From Portulaca oleracea (lineage: Eukaryota; Streptophyta; Magnoliopsida; Caryophyllales; Portulacaceae): a stretch of 64,000 nt of DNA. Of the stretch, positions 56,439-64,000 are shown one piece after another; positions within the stretch are counted from its first letter, which is position 1; each line of letters opens with the position of its first letter. Location of the stretch: assembly GCA_029582165.1 (NCBI GenBank), contig CM055870.1:5637832-5701831 (forward strand), written 5' to 3'. Below the pieces are notes generated by a model that saw only the letters and a program-made list of their open reading frames with translations, did no database searches and was not told the origin of the DNA. A program made the translations under genes and the position numbers.

Positions 56439-58396
56439 ATTGATGAATCATCGCTCGATTGATTGATTGATGATCATCAGATATTATTTTCATTGATTTT
56501 TCTTCATCAGATATTGTGACAAAGAATTACATATACAGTGCTAATTTCTTCTGCATTTTTGGGATGATCGGTGACTATAAATATATATATCGAGGTTGAA
56601 AAAAAAAACAGAGACAAAAGGGGGATTTTAGATCCAAAAAAAGAAAAAATCTGGTTGGGGATTGAAGAGTGTTGATCATGAGTGCATACATTTGGGATTT
56701 GTTTTTTTTTTTCTTGACATATATATATATTTTTATTTTCTTTTTCTGTAAATTCATTCTTATGAAAGAATAGAAGAATCATATGATTCCCCCATCTTAT
56801 TTTTCTTGTTATTCTGTTTCTTGTATAGAAGAAATGCATTTATTCTTTAAGGAAAGCTAAAAATTAGAGCTTCATACATATTGCTCTGGTAATTGAATTT
56901 TGCAAGTCAGTACTTCTAACAATACGTCAATACCTTTCGCTTGTGGAAATTTTAAAAGTTTAATCCACAAATAGGTTACAACTACAACATAAGTAGATGA
57001 TGAATTCAAACTTAATTATTATCATCACACAATGATCTATATATTATAATTCTAACTTTCAATATAGACTGTTGAATTACAAGGGATCTTATTGCTAACC
57101 TATTTTCTAGTTGTCAACTTTCACTCAAAAAACATATTCACAAATCTATTATTGTTTTCGTAAATATTAAAATCATTTTGTTATAAGTATCGTCGTATCT
57201 TTATTAAGTTCATTTTTTATAAAAATAAAATGCAGACGACTAAACGCAATAACTAATGGTAAGCTATCTAATTTTTCAAATCGACCCAAATGTATAATTA
57301 AATTGATTGAACTATATTTAACAAAGGAGTTGAATAGTGCAATTTCATAAATGAAAATTTTATCAAACTTTAGGGATGTTTTTCTTTTTATTAATTAACT
57401 TGTTTCCCAAACAAAACAGGAAAAAAAAATATCAGTTTTTTAATTTTCTTCTTCAACAGATAAACTTCAATTCCTCTATATGTTTAATAAATTACATTAC
57501 ATATTACTCTTGAGTATTGTACTGTTGAAAAACAACTCATGCTAGTTCATCTCTTCTTGTTAATTCATTACATATATTTTTTTTTTAAAAAATATTAATA
57601 ATGACACTAGGATGACAGTGCTAAAAAGGCAGTTAAGTCTTGAAATGAAGTCAATAGAACTGCTAATAATAATGATGCAATAATTGTAAGGCAATAATAG
57701 TCTTGTCTAAAAATGAAACAATAATTTGGGGTTGCAAATATAATGGAAGGTTTAGGCAATGATTATATTGAAAGATATTGTTGCTCCTTGTGGTCCTTCA
57801 TATAGGCTGGAACCCATGAACAGTGGCCCGTTTTCACAGGATATATTGTTGCTCCCTTATTGGTTTGAGTAATTATTGGTTATTTTAATTAATTATATTA
57901 ATTAAATATTTTCATGTATTTGTCATTTTGCTACATCATCCAATATTTCCATTCTAACATGCACATTGCATTTGCATGGGGTTGTTTGTTCATTTGCTTC
58001 CCAACATGCAAGTATTCCCTACCCCAACATGAGAAAAGTTAGTGACGACATATAATGGAGAATTTAGATCTAAGAACATACAAAAAGAACCTAATAAATT
58101 GATAATAGTATTAGATTTTTTTCTTTTTCCTATCCGCAACACACGCATATATGTATATATGTATGTATGTATCTACTTCCTCTGTTCTGATTTAATTGAC
58201 GCGTAGCATTAATAATTTTCATATATTAAAGGAAACCGAAAAACTACCTAAGTTATTAACTGTTGGAACCTTTTTTTCTCTCCAATCAATATTTTTTCTT
58301 TCCAAAGTGAACATCACTGTTCTCCAAGAGAAGGGGTGGAAGCGGCTTGAGTAATGGCTAATGAGAAATTGGGTATTCTGAGTAGTTGTATTGATT
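56439..58396. other. 3' region of the DUF241 gene and intergenic DNA
   Basis: The first 300-400 bp probably contain the 3' UTR. The rest is AT-rich without coding frames. 58173-58225 begins like a Stowaway-like MITE (CTTCCTCTGTTCTGATTTAA) whose right end seems to lie at 60250-60345, beyond the inserted Pack-MULE. Confidence 0.45.
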
Positions 58397-58405
58397 AAAT
58401 GAAAG

Positions 58406-60197
58406 GGATTTTTGGATTGTAATATACCCATTTTTTGCGGTGTTGCATTGTAATACATTGACATTTACTATTGGATACTAATATATCAACCTTTATACCT
58501 GGGTTATTTTAATGTACTTACCATGACTTAAGTGGTGATGAACCGGTCTTTACAATAATGTGGCAAGCGATGGAGACTTCCCGAGACCCATAAAGAACCG
58601 ATACAAGTCTACTTAAGTCATCTCCAAGACTAGTTTTCCAACATTAAAGCTACGGTAAGTACTTTAATATCACCTAGGCATAAAGACAAAAAATCGTTGG
58701 GGGTGCCACACATCTTTTTTAACTGACTCGCGGGTCACAACTTTTTTTTAATACATTCCCAGGGGTCATTAAACTTACTTAAGTGGCTGGAGAGTGATTT
58801 TCAGGCATGTTTTGGCCAGAATAAGGGAAAAGTCTTGTTTACCCTTGAAAATGGAGTGAAGTGTCCTTTTACCCCTAACTTGTCAATTTTTCAAGGGTTT
58901 AAGCTTTGTCGTGAAAATGACACCTCTAGCAGCATGGTGATCGACAAACTGACAATACTTAAGCTGTCACGGTGGAACTTGCCTGATTATCCAGCTTCTC
59001 CACATCAAGTCCCCTCTTATTTGTCTCTCCAAATTCCTGCAACTTGCCGAGTTATCCTTCGCGAGGGTTGGCATCAAGCACTCCCTGGAGGCCTTGAAGA
59101 GAGACTATGGGGTCACTTGTAGAAATGCCATGGATGTGGGTGAGTTCATGGTCATCTCTTTGATTCGGATCAACGAGGAGGGTCTGATTTGATTTCTCAA
59201 ATCTTACCAAAAATTATTTTTGATTTTAACTATTAATTTTGGGGGTACAAATCTTCCCAAACGAGTAATCAATCACGATTTAGGGTTCATCTCTTTGATT
59301 CCAATCAATCTCTGTGATTCGGATGAACAAGGAGGGTCCGATTTGATTTGCAATTCTTCCACCAAAACCCTAGCAATAAACCCTGTTCAAATTCTTCGCT
59401 AACTAGTAATCAACTACGATTTAGGGTTCATCTCTTTGATTCCGATCAATCTCTTTGATTCGGATCAATGAGGAGGGTCCGATTTGATTTCGCAAATCTT
59501 ACCAAAAACTATTTTTGGGGGGTGGATTAGAAATGTGAAATTGAGAGCCTATGGTGTATTGGGGTTCTTACAAGTTGTGAGATTGTAGCTTTTCATGTTG
59601 ATTTATTAGAATTGGATGAAGGAATGGTGTTTACTGTTTTTAGATTTGTGTGATGGAATCCCGTAGTTGGTGTGTGAGATTAGGGTTTGAGGTTGATTTT
59701 TAGAGTTTCTTGAATGAGCTTTTACACATTTGGGTGGGCTGGGGATGGGGGTGGTTGTGAGAAGTGTGGAATCAAAAGCCTAATTTAGTTTTGAAGTTTG
59801 AGAACAAGAGTCGGAACTGAAAGTTTGTAGTTGATTGTCTGGATAGAAGATTGAATTATGGAGGAAGAGGATGAAGAAAAGAGAAAAAGAAGAATGAATG
59901 ACAAACTAAGTTAAATTAGAGAAAAAAAAATAAGGGCATTTTCGTCCTTTTCAACATATATCGCCGGATTTCAGTCAAAATAATTGGAATGTCACCCATG
60001 AGTCATTTAGTTAAATATAATGTCACCTAGGAATGCATTAAAAAAAAGTTATGACTCGCGAGTCAGTTAAAAAAGATGTGTGGCACCCTCCAGCAATTTA
60101 CCCGGCATAAAGATCGATATATTAGTATCCAATAATAAAAGTAGATATATTACGATCCAATACCCCAAAAGGTGGGTATATTACAATCCAAAAATTC
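58406..60197. mobile_element. Pack-MULE carrying a WRN-type exonuclease fragment
   Basis: 1.8 kb. Left GGATTTTTGGATTGTAATAT and complement of the right GAATTTTTGGATTGTAATAT start inverted ends that stay similar for 250-400 bp (shared GGTGCCACACATCTTTTTTA and ACTGACTCGCGRGTCA). Flanks AAATGAAAG (58397-58405) and AAATGAAAA (60198-60206) match at 8 of 9. The interior holds a gene fragment (58937-59150) and a tandem GATTTAGGGTTCATCTCTTT repeat (59155-59510). No transposase. Confidence 0.85.
58937..59150 (+). pseudogene. WRN-like 3'-5' exonuclease fragment inside a Pack-MULE
   Basis: In one frame (58980-59150) the translation reads CLIIQLLHIKS, then FLQLAELSFARVGIKHSLEA, then LKRDYGVTCRNAMDVGEF. 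This follows the order of plant DnaQ-like Werner-type exonucleases: CLIxQLLH, FVGVGIxxDxxKLxxDYG, then NAVDLGE. Upstream KLTILKLSR lies in another frame, so at least one frameshift separates the parts. The Asp of the last motif is present; the N-terminal DxE catalytic motif was not captured. A dead fragment. Confidence 0.65.
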
Positions 60198-60456
60198 AAA
60201 TGAAAAAGTAAATAGGAGAGTGGGAGTAAAGTATGTCTAATTAATAATGTTAGATAATTAAATTGGGTATTAAGAAATGCAAAGTGACAATTATTTTGGA
60301 GCAAAAAAGTAATTAAAATGTCAATTAATGTAAAATAGAAGGAGTATGTATGCAAACACCGAATAGGCAACGATTCAATGAGTGTCTTCACTGTCTTGTG
60401 TGGAATGGAGGTCCTCAAGTTCGAGACCTAACAATGGCAATTCATTTTCACGGGGC

Positions 60457-60751
60457 TAGAGCGCAAAATTTTGTCCGACCCGGATTATCCGAATTGTCCA
60501 ACTCGGAAAAAACCGGGTCTAGACATAGATTTTTCGTCCGAATTTTTATATTGATTGAATTGACTGAATATTTGGACATAAAATTTCTCTTTTTTCTATT
60601 GTCCGAACCCGATTTTAGCTTCACCCGAATTGTCCGACCCGGTTTGACCCGAAATAAAACCGGGTCCGGACATGAATTTCTCATCCAATTTTTGTCATTG
60701 TCCGAATTTGTCCGACCCGAATTTACCCGGACCCGGATTTTTGCCAGCGCT
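60457..60751. mobile_element. hAT-type MITE
   Basis: Left TAGAGCGCAAAATTTTGTCC and complement of the right CAGCGCTGGCAAAAATCCGG. Flanks CACGGGGC (60449-60456) and GACGGGGC (60752-60759) match at 7 of 8. The interior is made of TTGTCCGACCCGGATT-like repeats. The long open frames across it on both strands are by-products. Confidence 0.72.
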
Positions 60752-60759
60752 GACGGGGC

Positions 60760-61808
60760 ATATGTATATCTCTGTTGGAGTGTTGGGTATTCCGGCCTTG
60801 TGTCTGTCACATCTATGTGCGGGACCGAAGGTTTACCGTTCGCACAAACGAATTTTCGAGCCCTGAGCCAAAATTTAGTAAGTACTCCAATAAAAGATAC
60901 ATGGGCCAAACAGTAGTACATGGGCATAAACTAACACATCCACACTCCTGGGCCCATAAATCTGTCCACAAGGACCACTAATGCACAATGGATATCAAAT
61001 GTGATTCGCTAATAGTGAAGCCTAAACATATCCGGGGCCCAAGAAAATAAAGTTAGCTCAAATAGGCAATCACCAGTCCAAGAAATTGGAGGGACTCGGC
61101 CTAGCAAGGAGATTGGATCAACAATAAGACTTTGAATTGGCCTACCAAACGAAGCACTTTCATGGGCCTAGACTCTAAAAATCAGGTTATTGTTCTCAAG
61201 GGATGATCCATGAAGAAAATGAACTATAAAATTTTAAGTAAAACTATAAGGCTTCAAATTGTCAGAAGTATCATTTTTCTAATGTTTTTGTTGGATGAAT
61301 TTAATATGAAACTTGTTTTAAAACCACTTAGAATACAAAACAAAAACATTAAAAAATAACATTAATATTTCTTACAAATTAAAATCTCATAGTCTTATTT
61401 AAAATTTTATGGTCCATTTGCTTCTGGACCATCCTTTAAGATCAATAACCTTGAGATCAGTATCCCGAGAAAATTCTAGATGATAAACGTTTTCGATAGG
61501 GTGTGGGTCTTGTTCAAAAATATTTTCACTGAATTGCTTGTCAGTTCTTTCGAAAAAGGTTTTCACCATGAGATATTAGGTGAACATTTTCAACAAAAAT
61601 TATGTATTTGGCCTACAATTATCCTTTCCAAATGCTTTAAACAATGATAATAAAAACCAGCGCTACATGTACAATCATTTAGCTTTATTAAGATAGACAT
61701 GTATCCATCATTTTAGATTTAACTATACACATGGCAGCAGCAACTATCATAAGCTTAGAGTCAAATTATGTTTTCACATTTTCCCTAATCCACTCTACCT
61801 ATAAAAGT
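60760..61808. other. Intergenic DNA, no gene seen
   Basis: 60860-61190 has several GGGCC-type words (ACATGGGCC, CTGGGCCC, GGGGCCCAAG, TGGGCCTA) but no coding frame. The rest is AT-rich. Confidence 0.35.
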
Positions 61809-62021
61809 TTCTCCATCCGTCCCAAATTAATTAACGGAATTGGAATTTTCACACATACCATATATAACTATAATAATTATCAAACCTCAATTATATTTGA
61901 CTTTTCTCTCTCTAATAAATAATGTAAAATAATTGAATTTGGTACTAGGAATAGGAAAGTGACAATTATTTTGAAACAAAATAAGTTAGTTAAAGTGTCA
62001 ATTAATATGGGATGGAGGGAG
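61809..62021. mobile_element. Stowaway-like MITE
   Basis: Left TTCTCCATCCGTCCCAAATT and complement of the right CTCCCTCCATCCCATATTAA; TA follows at 62022-62023. The right part is nearly the same as 60250-60345. Confidence 0.65.
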
Positions 62022-62113
62022 TATTATACTATATGCCTCAAAGTCATATGCTACATATATACAAACACAAGATCATGGGAGCTGTCTACCCACTTAAATG
62101 GACATTTAATTTT

Positions 62114-62539
62114 AGGTTATTGGATGATAATACACTGAACTTTAGGGGTATTGGACAATAATACACTAAACTTTTTTCTTGGACTCTAATACACTGAACT
62201 TTGAGGGTATTGAACAATAATGCACTCAGACCAATTCAACTGGTGGTTGACGCGGTGGCTATCCTACTTTTGGTATCGTTTTTTTTTTTCAAAAAATATA
62301 TTAGTCATCCTACTTATGTGTACTTTCTTACACGGCAAAAGTTTTTTCTGAAAAGAAATAGAAAAATGATACATCAAAGTAGGACAACCACCGCGTCAAC
62401 CACTAGCTGAATTAGTCTGAGTGCGTTATTGTCCAATACCCTCAAAGTTCAGCGTATTAGAGTCCAAGAAAAAAAAAGTTTAGTGCATTATCGTCCAATA
62501 CCCCTAAATTAAGTTCAGTGTATTATCATCCAATAATCC
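62114..62539. mobile_element. MULE-type foldback element, uninterrupted
   Basis: Ends AGGTTATTGGATGATAATAC and, complemented, GGATTATTGGATGATAATAC, flanked by a perfect 9-bp duplication TTTAATTTT (62105-62113 and 62540-62548). 426 bp, non-coding. Sequence and order match the outer element at 48892-49874. Confidence 0.88.
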
Positions 62540-62548
62540 TTTAATTTT

Positions 62549-64000
62549 TGATAATTATTAATGTCCACATGAAGATATATTTGGTCATCGATATGCATGG
62601 CTTCCGTGTTATTGCGCTTACTAGGAATTTTCACATTTAGTCAAACTATTCAAATAAAACCACGTTCAACTCTCTTTTCAATAGTTTGCATTGAACATTT
62701 GAACGTAATTTCAAACACTATTCAACAGAAGTTTGGTTCATAGGAGTCGTACCACCTTGCATTATAATTACTCTATAAATTTTTTAAAAAATTATATAAA
62801 GTATTTTCATTACAAATCTAATGATATATATTTTGTTTGATGAATCATTATACAATTTAAAATATTAACGGTCAAAGTTTTTAACACAATTTTTTAGGCG
62901 ACAAATAAATAAAAACGGAGGGAATGCTATGACATATGTGTACGTGTAGAAAGTTGATATAAAGATGCATGTCCTATTTTTTAAAATATACATGTTGATA
63001 TAATTTCAATTTATGTATATTTATAAGTATTAATTTTTATTCATTACTTAAAGATTGAATCAGGCTGAAAGTTCAGTTCACACCGTGAATGATGCAAGAG
63101 TTAAACAACAATAATAATAAACCAACATCTTTCACAAATCGCAATCATAGTATTTAATTGAGTGAGACTCACTAATCTTTAGTAATAATAGTACATATAT
63201 AGTGAGCCAACCATTTATCACAAAATATTTTATTAAAATTATAGTTTTATATTTATATGATAATATTTTTTTATAATAAGTTTAATAATAATAATTTTAT
63301 ATAAATAAATTATCATATGTTTTAATAAATTAATTATTAATTTTTACAAAATTCTATCGATATGCATGTCAAACACCAGATAAAATGAGAATAATAAAGT
63401 GTTTAAAATAATAAAAAAGTCAAACTCTCATAGTCATAGTTTACGAATTAATTTGATTAATGGTTGTACTCGTTTCTTAGCATACCAACTAATAATCTTG
63501 CGTAGACAATTTGAATGAAGGATTAACATAATCAATTTGATATTGATCACTTGCACACCCTTTACATAATGCCCTTATCATACGTTGACTAGTTTTATCA
63601 ATGGCACATTATTTTTCGATAAATTATCCAGATTAGTTACATACTCCTTTTTTTTTTGGCACGTTCTGCTATTTACATACTCCTTATTATTTGTTCAATA
63701 TTTTACAAAAAAAAATACTATTTTCTTATGAGATTAATTTTGTTATGATAAAAAATAATATACAAAATCAGTTGTTAGGAATTAGATGTAGATTGAGCGG
63801 ACCTGAATATTGTAGCAAAAGCAAATAAGATAATTAATTTAGAAATATAGGTATTGAGAAATTAAACAAGAATAATATAATGTGGAAAAAAAAAACATGG
63901 GAAGCAAGATGAAGTCCACTATAATATGAGAGATTACACGAGATATCCCAAACGGCTTATAATGTAACAAGATCAAAACTCAAGCGGCTTATAATGGAAC
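62549..64000. other. Intergenic AT-rich DNA to the right edge
   Basis: No gene supported. 62765-62925 is the right half of a Stowaway-like MITE of the 45382-45616 type (AATATTAACGGTCAAAGTTT, ending AAAACGGAGGGAA). 63220-63400 resembles the interior of another. The last 60 bp repeat CGGCTTATAATG (63953 and 63983) and might border something outside the window. Confidence 0.35.

Noticed and set aside
60350..60916. 188-aa plus-strand and 159-aa minus-strand frames
   Set aside because: They run across a hAT-type MITE made of TTGTCCGACCCGG-like repeats and past its ends; no protein motifs.

Overview
The window reads as nuclear DNA of a flowering plant, most likely a eudicot. Genes carry GT-AG introns, intergenic DNA is very AT-rich, (CT)n runs precede start codons, and plant transposon families are dense. 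I cannot name the species. I support four protein-coding loci: (1) 68-2269, minus, the first two coding exons of an EARLY STARVATION 1 (ESV1)-like plastid starch-binding protein, running off the left edge; (2) 10781-18237, minus, a complete 13-exon WD40 gene matching EIPR1/TSSC1, giving 351 aa; (3) 20752-21072, minus, a 106-aa hydrophilic protein with ABRE-like promoter motifs; (4) 55458-56438, plus, an intronless 326-aa DUF241/BPS1-like protein.

The rest is mostly transposons. 33513-42624 is a young non-autonomous Ty3/Gypsy-type element with two 3.4-kb LTRs, a 5-bp target duplication, a frameshifted gag and no pol. 24379-25053 is a complete miniature LTR element (TRIM) of 675 bp. Two Mutator-like elements carry pieces of host genes: 30346-31869 holds the N-terminal exon of an SPL6-type SBP-box gene, and 58406-60197 holds part of a WRN-type 3'-5' exonuclease. 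A smaller MULE-type element sits inside another at 48892-49874, and an uninterrupted relative of the outer one lies at 62114-62539. There are also Tourist/PIF-type MITEs (TTA or TAA duplications), Stowaway-like MITEs (TA), hAT-type MITEs (one with a perfect 8-bp duplication), a Helitron 3' end, and LINE-type RNase H and reverse-transcriptase remnants.

Layout: ESV1 5' end and promoter (1-2930); MITE, TA-microsatellite and foldback zone (3000-10000); EIPR1 gene with transposons in two introns (10780-18240); nested PIF element and small hydrophilic gene (18900-21250); TRIM and MITE zone (21700-29700); SPL-carrying Pack-MULE (30346-31869); large LTR element (33513-42624); Stowaway and MULE zone (44390-55100); DUF241 gene (55330-56440); exonuclease-carrying Pack-MULE and small elements to the end. 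The four genes share no evident pathway. I see no evidence of a new multi-gene system; the most informative material is the pair of gene-capturing MULEs and the nested insertions.
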